A stretch of DNA of 64,000 nt, from positions 23,522 through 87,521 of the forward strand of contig CANLSM010000015.1 of NCBI GenBank assembly GCA_947493745.1. The letters run 5' to 3'. Positions 1 through 8,242 of the stretch are shown here, in pieces (position 1 is the stretch's first letter; each line of letters begins with the position of its first letter). The notes under the pieces were generated by a model. It did no database searches. It was not told the origin of the DNA and saw only the letters and a list, made by a program, of their open reading frames with translations. The position numbers and the translations under genes are program-made. Source of the stretch: an uncultured Paracoccaceae bacterium (GTDB lineage Bacteria; Pseudomonadota; Alphaproteobacteria; Rhodobacterales; Rhodobacteraceae).

Positions 1-800
1 TCGTCATGGCTGGCAGCACCGAGGCCGGTGATAACTGGGTGGGCTGTTGCGGGAACTATACCGGTACCTTTCGTGGAGAGTTTCTGGGCATCCCGCCGAC
101 CGGACATCAGGCCGCACTGCGATTTCATGAATTCTTTCGCGTGGTTGATGGACGGGTGGTCGAGATGCAGGCGCTTTGGGATCTGCCCGAATTGATGATG
201 CAGGCAGGCGTCTGGCCGATGACCCCGTCGCTGGGGCGCGAATGGCATGTGCCCGGCCCCGCCTCGCAGGACGGTCTTGTGTTTGATCGTGGCAGCGGTT
301 CGGCCAGCCTGGCGCTGGTGCGTAGAATGCTGACCAACCTCGGCCAGTCGAAGACAGGCGGGCTGAAAGCGATGCGCTTGGCCGACAGCTGGCATCCGAA
401 GATGAACTGGTATGGACCCGCGGGCATCGGCACCTGTCGGGGGATCGAAGGGTTCCGACACTGGCACCAGATCCCGTTTCTGAATGCAATGCCGGACCGG
501 GTCGGGGGAATCGCCCGGGGACATCTCTTTGGCGACGGCGGCTATGTCGGATTTACCGCCTGGCCGGGCATGTCGATGAGCCTGACAGGAGATGGCTGGC
601 TGGGCATCCCGCCTGTGGGGCAGAAAATCACCATGCGGTCGCTGGATTTCTGGCGCTGTGAGGCCGGACTGATCCGGGAGAACTGGGTTCTGGTTGACCT
701 TCTGCATGTCTATGCGCAGCTTGGCGTCGACGTTTTGGCGCGGATGCGCGAGATGACCAAGGCGATGCATCCCGACCGGATGCGGGAGGAGTATGAATGA
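1..800 (+). CDS. SnoaL-like polyketide cyclase/ester cyclase family protein, 5' end outside window
   Basis: The reading frame is open from the first bases of the window, so the true start lies upstream. At least 264 residues are visible. They contain the end of one NTF2-like SnoaL domain (around GEFLGIPPTGHQAALRFHEF and WDLPELMMQAGVWP) followed by a second one (WHPKMNWYGPAGIGTCRGIEGF, then WLGIPPVGQKITMRSLDFW). This two-domain plan matches the protein at 2578-3546. SnoaL folds are small alpha+beta barrels that isomerise, cyclise or hydrolyse small substrates; the substrate here is unknown. The stop overlaps the start of the SDR gene (ATGA), so it is the first visible gene of a coupled operon running to 6353. 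The family is fairly sure, the reaction is not. Confidence 0.75.
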   Translation, partial: VMAGSTEAGDNWVGCCGNYTGTFRGEFLGIPPTGHQAALRFHEFFRVVDGRVVEMQALWDLPELMMQAGVWPMTPSLGREWHVPGPASQDGLVFDRGSGSASLALVRRMLTNLGQSKTGGLKAMRLADSWHPKMNWYGPAGIGTCRGIEGFRHWHQIPFLNAMPDRVGGIARGHLFGDGGYVGFTAWPGMSMSLTGDGWLGIPPVGQKITMRSLDFWRCEAGLIRENWVLVDLLHVYAQLGVDVLARMREMTKAMHPDRMREEYE

Positions 801-1561
801 AGCTGCCCAGAACACCGACCTTCAGTCTCGATGGAAAGCGGGCACTGGTCACGGGCGGGTCTTCGGGGATCGGGCTTGGAGCCGCGGTGGCCCTGGCCGA
901 GGCCGGTGCTGAGGTCACGCTTGCAGCACGCCGGGCAGAGACGCTGGAGCAGGCGGTTGCAGCCCTGCGGGCGCAGGGCTGGGCAGCGCTGGCGCTGCCT
1001 CTCGATATCGCCGATATCGAGACAACCGGGGCGTGCCTCGCGGCGACGGAGCCCTTTGACATTCTGGTAAACTCCGCCGGTCTGGCGCGCCACTCCGCGG
1101 CAACCGATACGATTGCGAGCGATTTCGATGCGGTGATGGATGTGAATCTTCGCGGGGCCTATTTCCTTCTTCAGGCCGTGGGCAAAAGGCTGATCGAGGC
1201 GGGAAAGCCGGGCTCACTCATCACCATCTCGTCGCAGATGGCGCATGTGGGTGGGGTTGACCGGGCCGCCTATTGCGGCTCCAAGCATGCGGTCGAGGGG
1301 TTTACCAAGGCGATGGCGATTGAATGGGGGCCGCACCGGATCCGGGTGAACACTATATGCCCCACCTTTGTGCGCACACCCTTGACCGAGCCGACATTCG
1401 CGGACCCCGAGCGTGTTGCCTGGATCGAGGAGAAGATCAAACTGGGCCGGGTGGCCGAGGTCGAGGATCTGATGGGGGCGGTGACATTCCTCGCCTCCGA
1501 TGCGGCTGCTATGATCACGGGCACGTCGCTGCTTGTCGATGGAGGTTGGACGGCGGACTGA
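797..1561 (+). CDS. Short-chain dehydrogenase/reductase (SDR)
   Basis: Classical SDR of 254 residues. The cofactor motif TGGSSGIG is at residues 19-26, NSAG (a variant of NNAG) at 92-95, the catalytic Ser at about 145-146, and the YxxxK pair at Tyr159 and Lys163. It would oxidise a hydroxyl or reduce a carbonyl with NAD(P). Arg45-Arg46 at the end of the second beta strand hints at NADP preference, which is an inference. The ATG overlaps the previous stop by four bases, and its own TGA shares one base with the ATG of the LacI-type regulator. It therefore acts in the same pathway as the SnoaL, cupin and MetE-like proteins. The substrate cannot be named from sequence; the family includes glucose and gluconate dehydrogenases. 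Confidence 0.9.
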   Translation: MKLPRTPTFSLDGKRALVTGGSSGIGLGAAVALAEAGAEVTLAARRAETLEQAVAALRAQGWAALALPLDIADIETTGACLAATEPFDILVNSAGLARHSAATDTIASDFDAVMDVNLRGAYFLLQAVGKRLIEAGKPGSLITISSQMAHVGGVDRAAYCGSKHAVEGFTKAMAIEWGPHRIRVNTICPTFVRTPLTEPTFADPERVAWIEEKIKLGRVAEVEDLMGAVTFLASDAAAMITGTSLLVDGGWTAD

Positions 1562-2577
1562 TGGCGGACAAGGTAACGTCTCTCGATGTGGCCCGCATGG
1601 CCGGTGTCAGCCAGTCCGCCGTGAGCCGGGTCTTCACGCCGGGTGCGAGTGTCTCGCCCAAGACGGCCGAGAAGGTGCGCGAGGCCGCCAGTGCGCTCGG
1701 GTATCGGCCCAATGTTCTGGCCCGCTCGCTGATCACCGGCAAAAGCCGGATGATCGGGTTGGTGGTGGCCTATCTCGACAACTACTTCTACCCCGAAGCG
1801 CTGGAGAAGCTGTCCAACGCCCTGCAGGCGGAGGGCTATCATGTCCTGATGTTCATGGCCTCCCAGACAGCTGGCAATATCGACCAGGTGCTCAGGGAAA
1901 TCCTCGACTATCAGGTCGACGGGATCGTCATGGCCTCTGTCGCGATGTCCTCGGATCTTGCGCGGCAATGTCAGGAGGCGGGCGTGCCGGTGGTCCTGTT
2001 CAACCGTTCGCAGGATGAGGAAGGCCTTTCCTCGGTCACGTCCGACAATTACGAGGGCGGGCGCAAGGCAGCCGATCTGCTGGTCAAGACGGGTCACAGG
2101 CGCATAGGCTACATCGCCGGATGGCCCGGTGCCTCGACCCAGCGCGACCGGGAGGCGGGTTTCCGTGCGGGCCTCAAGGATGCCGGTTTCGAGATTGCAG
2201 CCTATGGTCACGGCAATTTCCAGACCGATGATGCAAAGAAGGCCGCGCGCGAGATGTTTGGCACCGAGCAGCGTCCCGACGGCGTTTTTGTCGCGACCGA
2301 CCATATGGCGATCGCTGTCATGGATGTCCTTCGAAGCGAACTCGGTCTTGATGTGCCCGGCGATGTCTCTGTCATCGGTTTCGATGATGTGCCGCCAGCG
2401 GCCTGGTCTGCCTACAACCTGACCACCTTGCGCCAATGCGCCAACCGCATGGTAGGGGCGACGGTCGAGATGCTGATGCAGAACATCCGGGACACCGGCA
2501 CCGGGCCGAGACGGATAAAATTCGAAGCCCCGCTGGTACTGCGCGGAACGGTTCGAAACAGTGAAGGGTATGAATGA
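1561..2577 (+). CDS. LacI-family transcriptional regulator
   Basis: Regulator of 338 residues. The N-terminal helix-turn-helix reads VTSLDVARMAGVSQSAVSRVF, then the hinge helix (ALGYRPNVLARSLITGKS), then a periplasmic-binding-protein-like sensor (GLVVAYLDNYFYPEAL, DGIVMASV, VIGFDDVPPAAW). The ATG at 1561 is chosen because it starts the HTH directly and shares one base with the SDR stop; a longer open frame upstream is out-of-frame shadow of the SDR. The regulator lies inside the operon it presumably controls, with the next ATG directly after its stop, so it is probably autoregulated. Its operator should lie upstream of the window start, since none is visible between these genes. The effector is probably a sugar or sugar-acid-like metabolite, inferred from the family. 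Confidence 0.93.
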   Translation: MADKVTSLDVARMAGVSQSAVSRVFTPGASVSPKTAEKVREAASALGYRPNVLARSLITGKSRMIGLVVAYLDNYFYPEALEKLSNALQAEGYHVLMFMASQTAGNIDQVLREILDYQVDGIVMASVAMSSDLARQCQEAGVPVVLFNRSQDEEGLSSVTSDNYEGGRKAADLLVKTGHRRIGYIAGWPGASTQRDREAGFRAGLKDAGFEIAAYGHGNFQTDDAKKAAREMFGTEQRPDGVFVATDHMAIAVMDVLRSELGLDVPGDVSVIGFDDVPPAAWSAYNLTTLRQCANRMVGATVEMLMQNIRDTGTGPRRIKFEAPLVLRGTVRNSEGYE

Positions 2578-3546
2578 ATGAAGGGGTTTTCGAACCGCTG
2601 GTTGGATTTTCCGGACTACATTCTGGGGATCACCCATGAAATCTGGGAGGGACGCGGGATCGCGACGCTGGATCACTACTACAGCGATGATATCCCTGTC
2701 CGCTCCCCTGCCGGTCTGGTGCATGGCAACACGGCGGTCAAGGCAGCAACCATGGCGACACTTTCTGAATTTCCGGATCGTACCCTGCTGGGTGAGGATG
2801 TGATCTGGTCAGGCTCGCCAGAGGAGGGGATGCTGTCCTCGCACCGGCTGCTGTCAACGGCGACCCATTCGGGTGATGGCATTTACGGAAAGGCCAGCGG
2901 CAAGCGGCTGGTCTATCGGATCATTGCCGATTGCCATGCGGTCAATGACCAGATCAATGATGAATGGCTGATCCGCGATCAGGGCGCGATTGTCCGACAG
3001 CTTGGCCATAGCCCCGAGGACTACGCCCGCAATCAGATCGAGGCGGAGGGCGGGGCTGCGCAAGCAAGCCGTCCTTTTCACCCCGATATAGACATAACCG
3101 GCCCCTATCGGGGCCGCGGCAACGACAATGAATGGGGCGCAAAATACGCCGATATCCTGAGCCGCATGACGCGCGCTGATTTCGCTGTGATCCCGGCTGA
3201 ATATGATCGGGCGGCCCAGCTTGAATTGCCCGGCGGTGTGACCGGCCACAGCCATGCTGATGCGGACCGGTTCTGGATGGGGCTGCGGTCGAGCTTCCCC
3301 TCGGCGAAGTTCGAGGTTCACCACCAGATCGGCCGTGAAGACCCGATGATGCCGCCGCGTGCCGCGCTGCGCTGGAGCCTCACCGGCACCCATGACGGTT
3401 GGGGCAGTTTCGGGCGGCCGAGCGGCGCCGAGGTTCATGTCATGGGGGCGTCTCATGCCGAGTTCGGCCCCTGGGGCCTGCGCCGCGAATACGTGCTCTT
3501 CGACGAGACGGCAATCTGGAAACAAATACATCTGGCCACCGGCTGA
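2578..3546 (+). CDS. SnoaL-like double-domain protein
   Basis: Protein of 322 residues with two NTF2/SnoaL-like halves. The first is about residues 15-140, with IWEGRGIATLDHYYSDDIPVR and GNTAVKAATMATLSEFPDRT. The second is about 180-320, with YADILSRMTRADFAVIPAEY and WGSFGRPSGAEVHVMG. The ATG follows the LacI stop with no gap. It is a paralogue in architecture of the truncated gene at the window start, so the operon holds two double-SnoaL proteins. Typical SnoaL proteins have one domain of about 140 residues. No signal peptide is seen, so it is cytoplasmic. Function is probably a hydrolase, cyclase or isomerase step in the degradation of an unusual substrate; this is inference. Confidence 0.8.
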   Translation: MKGFSNRWLDFPDYILGITHEIWEGRGIATLDHYYSDDIPVRSPAGLVHGNTAVKAATMATLSEFPDRTLLGEDVIWSGSPEEGMLSSHRLLSTATHSGDGIYGKASGKRLVYRIIADCHAVNDQINDEWLIRDQGAIVRQLGHSPEDYARNQIEAEGGAAQASRPFHPDIDITGPYRGRGNDNEWGAKYADILSRMTRADFAVIPAEYDRAAQLELPGGVTGHSHADADRFWMGLRSSFPSAKFEVHHQIGREDPMMPPRAALRWSLTGTHDGWGSFGRPSGAEVHVMGASHAEFGPWGLRREYVLFDETAIWKQIHLATG

Positions 3547-3565
3547 TCTGGGAGGAACGAAGCGC

Positions 3566-4537
3566 ATGACACCTCAGGAGATGGAGCGCCGCATTGTCCG
3601 CTATGGCGACCTCAAACCCTGCAAGACCGCCTTTATCGACGCCCATACGCCGGGCTCGGATCAGAAGGAGAACTTTACGATCATCGGTGGCGGAGTGTCG
3701 GAATCGCCCGATCAGCATGTGCATATCAAGGACACGCCAGGTTTCAATATCGGCGCTGCCGGTCAGCCGCCAAAGTGCCGCAACTCGTTGCACAGCCACC
3801 GCACGGCGGAGGTGTTCTTTGTCCTCAAGGGGCGCTGGCGGTTCTTCTGGGGACGTTGGGGCGATGCGGGCGAGGTGACGCTGGAAGAAGGCGATATCAT
3901 CAACATTCCCACCGGCATCTTTCGGGGCTTCGAGAATATCGGCACCGATTACGGAATGATCATGGCGATCCTGGGTGGAGATGATGCGGGCGGCGGGGTG
4001 ATCTGGGCGCCGCAGGTGATCGAGGACGCGCAGGATCACGGGCTGATCCTGTCAGACGAGGGCAAGCTCTATGACAGCAAGAAAGGCGAGGCGCTGCCCG
4101 ATGGTGTCTCGCCTATGCCGCTGCTCAGCGAGGCCGAACTGGCCGGTTTCCCCGAACCCACGACCCGTGATGTGGTGCCTTTCCATGTGGCTCGCTACCT
4201 TGATCTGATGGCTTTGGCCGACCGGCAGCCGGCACCTGTGATAGGGGCGGATGCAATGCTTCGTGACCGCCCCGGTTTCGAGGTGGATTTTCTGACCCGC
4301 GGCTCCATCCCCGACACCATGTATCAGACTGACCGGCACGAGGTCCTGATGGTGATGCGGGGGCACTGGCGGCTCGGATGGGACGGCGGAGATGCCGTGC
4401 TGGCACCCGGTGACACCTGTGCCGTTCCGCCCGGTCTGGAACACAGTATCACACCTGCGATGAGTGGCGAGGCCAGCCTCTATCGTGTCCTCAACACTGA
4501 CGACCCCGCCGGTCCAACCTGGAGGCCAAAGACATGA
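3566..4537 (+). CDS. Bicupin (two cupin domains)
   Basis: Cytoplasmic protein of 323 residues with two cupin barrels. The first is around residues 65-135 (NSLHSHRTAEVFFVLKGRWR, then GDIINIPTGIFRGFENIG). The second is around 240-320 (DRHEVLMVMRGHWRLGWDGG, then APGDTCAVPPGLEHS). The ATG at 3566 is preceded by GGAGG at 3551-3555, ten bases upstream. A longer open frame would overlap the SnoaL gene and has no good ribosome site. The first barrel keeps a His-x-His metal motif; the second has fewer metal-type histidines and may be structural. The stop overlaps the next ATG (ATGA). Related bicupins include ring-cleavage dioxygenases such as gentisate dioxygenase, but similarity is too weak to name a substrate. 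Confidence 0.85.
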   Translation: MTPQEMERRIVRYGDLKPCKTAFIDAHTPGSDQKENFTIIGGGVSESPDQHVHIKDTPGFNIGAAGQPPKCRNSLHSHRTAEVFFVLKGRWRFFWGRWGDAGEVTLEEGDIINIPTGIFRGFENIGTDYGMIMAILGGDDAGGGVIWAPQVIEDAQDHGLILSDEGKLYDSKKGEALPDGVSPMPLLSEAELAGFPEPTTRDVVPFHVARYLDLMALADRQPAPVIGADAMLRDRPGFEVDFLTRGSIPDTMYQTDRHEVLMVMRGHWRLGWDGGDAVLAPGDTCAVPPGLEHSITPAMSGEASLYRVLNTDDPAGPTWRPKT

Positions 4538-5667
4538 GCCGCATTCAGACCACCCATGTCGGTTCGCTCCCGCGCTCGCAGAAAGTCGTGGATTTCATCT
4601 TCGCCCGGGAGCGGGAGGAGCCGTTCGACCAGGACGCATTCGATGCCGCGATGACGGAAGCCGTGAGCTCCGTCGTCGAGAAACAGGTTGCCGCCGGGAT
4701 TGATGTGGTCAGCGACGGCGAGACGTCGAAGATCTCCTATGCGACATATGTGAAGGATCGCTATACCGGGTTTTCCGGCGACAGCCCGCGCAACGCACCT
4801 GCCGATCTCAAGGCGTTCCCGAGCTTTCTGAAACGGATCGCGGAGAGCGGCGGCACGCCACAATACGCCCGCCCGATGTGCACCGGCGAGGTGCGCTCCA
4901 GGGGACAGGGGGAGCTCGAAAAGGACATCGCCAACCTGAAGGCCGCGATGGACACGCATGGTGCCAAACGCGGTTTCATGAATGCCGCCTCTCCCGGGGT
5001 CATTTCGCTTTTCCTGCAGAACCAGCATTATGCGACGCGGGAGGCCTATCTGGCCGCTCTCGCCGATGCGATGAAGGCCGAGTATGAGACAATCGTGGCC
5101 GCAGGGCTCGACCTGCAACTCGACTGTCCCGATCTGGCGCTGTCGCGGCACATGCTCTTTGCCGATCTTTCGGACGCCGAGTTCGTGAAAATCGCGAACA
5201 TGCATGTGGAGGCGCTGAACCATGCGCTCTCGGATGTGCCTCAGGACCGGGTGCGGGTGCATATCTGCTGGGGCAACTACGAGGGACCGCATGTCTGCGA
5301 CATCGACATGGCGGCGGTCTTCGACACGCTGATGGCGACCCGGGCGCGCTATCTGCTGTTCGAGACCAGCAATCCGCGCCATGCCCATGAATGGACGGTT
5401 TTCCGGGACCGCGCAGGCGATATTCCCGACGACAAGATTCTGGTGCCCGGCGTGGTGGATACCACCACCAATTTCGTTGAACATCCCGAGGTTGTTGCAC
5501 AACGGCTGGAGCGGTTCTTGCCGGTTGTCGGGGCAGAGCGTCTGTTGGCAGGCTCCGATTGTGGTTTTGGAACATTTGCCGGGTTCGGCGCCGTCGATCC
5601 GGACATCGCCTACGCCAAACTTGCGACGCTGAGCGAAGGGGCGCGGCTGGCCAGCGGGCGCGCATGA
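4534..5667 (+). CDS. MetE C-terminal-like zinc-dependent methyl/alkyl transferase family protein
   Basis: Protein of 377 residues resembling the catalytic half of cobalamin-independent methionine synthase and epoxyalkane:coenzyme M transferases. The N-terminus TTHVGSLPRS is typical. Zinc ligands of the MetE pattern are visible: His243-x-Cys245 in HICWGN and Cys343 in GSDCGFG. Full MetE is about 750 residues, so this is the single-barrel form used for demethylation or C-S/C-C chemistry rather than methionine synthesis. It overlaps the cupin gene upstream and the alpha/beta hydrolase downstream by four bases each. In this catabolic operon it may transfer or cleave a thioether or methyl group, or act as a lyase; this is inference. 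Confidence 0.85.
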   Translation: MSRIQTTHVGSLPRSQKVVDFIFAREREEPFDQDAFDAAMTEAVSSVVEKQVAAGIDVVSDGETSKISYATYVKDRYTGFSGDSPRNAPADLKAFPSFLKRIAESGGTPQYARPMCTGEVRSRGQGELEKDIANLKAAMDTHGAKRGFMNAASPGVISLFLQNQHYATREAYLAALADAMKAEYETIVAAGLDLQLDCPDLALSRHMLFADLSDAEFVKIANMHVEALNHALSDVPQDRVRVHICWGNYEGPHVCDIDMAAVFDTLMATRARYLLFETSNPRHAHEWTVFRDRAGDIPDDKILVPGVVDTTTNFVEHPEVVAQRLERFLPVVGAERLLAGSDCGFGTFAGFGAVDPDIAYAKLATLSEGARLASGRA

Positions 5668-6353
5668 CACCTCTGGTCCTTGTGCCCGGGATGATGTGTG
5701 ACGCGCGGCTCTTCGGCCCGCAGATCGACCGGTTCTCCACAGAACGTGCTGTCCATGTCGCCAATATCGCAGGGCACGATACGGTCGCAGCACTGGCCGC
5801 ACAGGTTTTGCATTCCGCGCCCGAGCGCTTTGCGCTGGCCGGGCTGTCGATGGGTGGAATTGTGGCGATGGAGGTTCTGGCGCAGGCCCCTGGTCGCGTC
5901 GAGCGTATCGCGCTTCTCGACACAAACCCGAAGGCGGAAACCGACAATGTGGCGGCGATGCGCGAGCCACAGATCGCACGGGTGCGAGATGGCGACCTGA
6001 CCGGGGTCATCGCGGAGATGAAGCTGAACTATGTCGAGGAGGGTCCCGATACAGGGGACATCCTGAAACTCTGCATGACTATGGCGGTCGGACTGGGCCC
6101 ACAGGTCTTTGTGGAGCAGTCCCGCGCACTCCTAACCCGTCCTGATCAGTGTGACACACTCCGCTCCGCCCGGCTTCCCGCTCTGATCCTTTGCGGGCAG
6201 GAGGACAGGCTCTGCCCGCCGCACCGCCATGAACTGATGGCCGATCTCATTCCGGGATCCGTTCTGCGGATCCTGCCGGAAACCGGCCATCTGCCGACGC
6301 TGGAACGCCCGCGGGAGACGAACGCGGCATTTGCAGACTGGCTCGCGGCCTGA
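5664..6353 (+). CDS. Alpha/beta-fold hydrolase
   Basis: Compact hydrolase of 229 residues. The nucleophile elbow is GLSMGG with Ser62. The oxyanion region is LVPGMMCDARLF, the acid is in CGQEDRLCPP near residue 180, and the catalytic His is in ETGHLPTLERP near residue 206. The ATG at 5664 overlaps the MetE-like stop (ATGA). A longer frame to 5559 would run inside the MetE-like gene and is rejected. It is the last gene of the operon that begins before the window. It would hydrolyse an ester, lactone or C-C bond formed by the upstream enzymes. Related single-domain proteins include 3-oxoadipate enol-lactonases. Confidence 0.88.
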   Translation: MTPLVLVPGMMCDARLFGPQIDRFSTERAVHVANIAGHDTVAALAAQVLHSAPERFALAGLSMGGIVAMEVLAQAPGRVERIALLDTNPKAETDNVAAMREPQIARVRDGDLTGVIAEMKLNYVEEGPDTGDILKLCMTMAVGLGPQVFVEQSRALLTRPDQCDTLRSARLPALILCGQEDRLCPPHRHELMADLIPGSVLRILPETGHLPTLERPRETNAAFADWLAA

Positions 6354-6498
6354 TCTGAAAAAAGTCTCAATAACGGCGCAGAGTGTGATCAACCCAACAT
6401 TTTTCCCGGGCCGGGGCTGATATCAACTGCCTCGAAGCGGGCGTGTCCTTTTGAACAGGGATCGCTTCAGCGAAAGAACCAATACCCAGGAGAGTACA

Positions 6499-6783
6499 AT
6501 GTTGAAATATTTTGCGTCTGTGGCGCTCAGTATCGTTGTGTCTGCGCCCGCCTTTTCCGGCAGCCTGACATTCAATCCGCCTGTTGAGGAGCAGGTCGTC
6601 AGTCAACGCGAAGTCATCGGACAAAGCAATGTCCGATGGGTCGTTCCGCTGATCGCACTTGGTGTTGTGGCCCTGGCCGTCAGCAGCGGCGGCGGCGATG
6701 ATCCGGAGACGTCGTCCGAGCCGCCCAAGAACCTGCCACCCGAGCCGCCAAAGGAACTCCCGAAGATCGTAGTACCAGATTGA
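6499..6783 (+). CDS. Small exported or membrane protein of unknown function
   Basis: Predicted product of 94 residues. The ATG at 6499 follows a CAGGAGAG ribosome site at 6487-6494. The N-terminus (MLKYFASVALSIVVSAPAFS) is a signal peptide. A hydrophobic segment (WVVPLIALGVVALAVSS, about residues 51-67) is followed by an acidic and proline-rich tail. I recognise no family. Small proteins of this plan, with signal peptide, single hydrophobic segment and charged tail, are common in Rhodobacterales. It is monocistronic, with about 145 bases upstream and a strong terminator directly after its stop. Confidence 0.65.
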   Translation: MLKYFASVALSIVVSAPAFSGSLTFNPPVEEQVVSQREVIGQSNVRWVVPLIALGVVALAVSSGGGDDPETSSEPPKNLPPEPPKELPKIVVPD

Positions 6784-6791
6784 TCGGGATA

Positions 6792-6819
6792 TCAGGCCGC
6801 CTTGGGGGAGGCGGCCTGA
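6792..6819. terminator. Bidirectional terminator hairpin
   Basis: TCAGGCCGCC at 6792-6801 pairs with GGCGGCCTGA at 6810-6819 around an 8-base loop. It lies between two convergent genes (the small exported protein and gnd), ten bases before the gnd stop, and can serve both. The downstream plus-strand side is pyrimidine-rich rather than a clean T-run. Confidence 0.7.
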
Positions 6820-6829
6820 ACTTCTTTGC

Positions 6830-8242
6830 CTAGCGGTGACTGCCCCAGGGGCCATGATGGGCACCATCTTGGTCCACGCGCTCGAAACTGTGCGCCCCGA
6901 AGAAATCCCGCTGTCCCTGGATCATGTTCGCGGTCGAGCGTCCGGTGCGCATGATATCGAAATATCCCAGACCGGCCGACAAAGCGGGCAGCGGCAGACC
7001 TGACTGTGCGGCTGTCGCCACGGCATGACGCAGCGCGCCGTGCGTGCGTTTCAGAATATCCGTGAAGGCCGGTGCAAACATCAGGTTTCTCTTTGCATCA
7101 TCGGTCAGGGCCGAGGCCATATCATTCAACATTGAGGACCGGATGATGCACCCCTCGCGCCAGACCCGCGCGATATCAGGCATCGGCAGGGTCCAGCCAA
7201 AGCTGTCCGACGCGGCATTCAGAAGCTCAAAACCCTGCGCATAGCAAAGGACCTTGCCAGCGATCAGGGCCTGCTCAAGCTGATCAATGGTGAGCGCGCT
7301 TTCGGGAAGCGCTTCGGGCGCTGCTCCGAACCGTGTCTCGCCCTTCCTGCGGATATCAAGCTGGGCCGACATGTTGCGCGCAGCAACCGCCGCGTCGATT
7401 GCGGTGATGGGGGCTGCGAGATGTTGCGCCTCGATCGCCGTCCAGCGTCCGGTTCCCTTCTGTCCGGCCCGGTCGAGGATCATGTCGAGCATCGGATTGC
7501 CTGTCACAGGATCGGTTGCCGCCGCAACAGCGCCTGAAATCTCTATGAGATAGGACTGCAACGGTCCCTTGTTCCAGGTCTTGAAGACATCCGCGCAGTC
7601 CGCCGCACCCATGCCGAGCCCGTCGCGCATGACGCCATAGACCTCGGCAATCATCTGCATGTCGGCGTATTCAATGCCGTTATGGACGGTCTTGACGAAA
7701 TGCCCGGCTCCGCCTTCGCCCATCCATGTGGCGCATGGCGTGTCCTCGTACTTGGCCGAGATCGCCTCCAGTATGTGGGAGACGCGGTCCCAGGCCTCTT
7801 TCGGTCCGCCACCCATGATCGAGGGGCCGTGCCGCGCGCCTTCCTCGCCACCCGAAACGCCAATGCCCAGATAGGGATGCCCGGCCTCGCTCGCCGCCCT
7901 GGCCCGGCGGTTGGTGTCGTGAAAGTTTGCATTGCCTGCATCGATGATCAGATCGTCGGCATCCAGAAGCGGGCGCAGCGCGTCAATCTGCTGATCCACG
8001 GCGTCGCCTGCCGGAACCATCAGGATGATGGAGCGGGGCGGCTTGATCGCGGCCACGAATGCCTCAAGCGTCTCACAAGGGGTCACCCGGTCTGCCAGAT
8101 CACCGGCCTGGGCGTGAAACTCGGATGTCCGCGAGGTCGTTCGGTTGAAGACCGCAATCGGAAAGCCCTTTTCGGCGATGTTCAGCGCCAGCATGGCCCC
8201 CATCGTTCCCAGCCCGATCAGGCCGATCTCAGAGTTGCTCAC
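6830..8242 (-). CDS. gnd: 6-phosphogluconate dehydrogenase, decarboxylating
   Basis: Enzyme of 470 residues, the usual 6PGDH length. It converts 6-phosphogluconate to ribulose 5-phosphate, CO2 and NADPH. The Rossmann motif GLIGLGTMG is at the N-terminus with NRT at the end of strand two (NADP type). The family signatures GVSGGEEGARHGPSIM and ILDRAGQKGTGRWT are present, as is HFVKTVHNGIEY with the catalytic lysine. The start is a GTG at 8242 whose last bases form the stop of the SMP-30 gene (GTGA). The longer in-frame extension upstream is inside that gene and not needed. It is co-transcribed with the gluconolactonase-like gene from the operator at 9160. Confidence 0.95.
   Translation of the reverse strand: MSNSEIGLIGLGTMGAMLALNIAEKGFPIAVFNRTTSRTSEFHAQAGDLADRVTPCETLEAFVAAIKPPRSIILMVPAGDAVDQQIDALRPLLDADDLIIDAGNANFHDTNRRARAASEAGHPYLGIGVSGGEEGARHGPSIMGGGPKEAWDRVSHILEAISAKYEDTPCATWMGEGGAGHFVKTVHNGIEYADMQMIAEVYGVMRDGLGMGAADCADVFKTWNKGPLQSYLIEISGAVAAATDPVTGNPMLDMILDRAGQKGTGRWTAIEAQHLAAPITAIDAAVAARNMSAQLDIRRKGETRFGAAPEALPESALTIDQLEQALIAGKVLCYAQGFELLNAASDSFGWTLPMPDIARVWREGCIIRSSMLNDMASALTDDAKRNLMFAPAFTDILKRTHGALRHAVATAAQSGLPLPALSAGLGYFDIMRTGRSTANMIQGQRDFFGAHSFERVDQDGAHHGPWGSHR

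Noticed and set aside
1270..2724. Long minus-strand open frame of 484 codons opposite the SDR and LacI genes
   Set aside because: Mirror image of high-GC coding sequence; no ribosome site, no domain, and the plus-strand genes are certain.
4480..5979. Minus-strand open frame of 499 codons opposite the MetE-like gene
   Set aside because: Low-complexity Arg/Pro/Ala-rich translation typical of antisense shadows.
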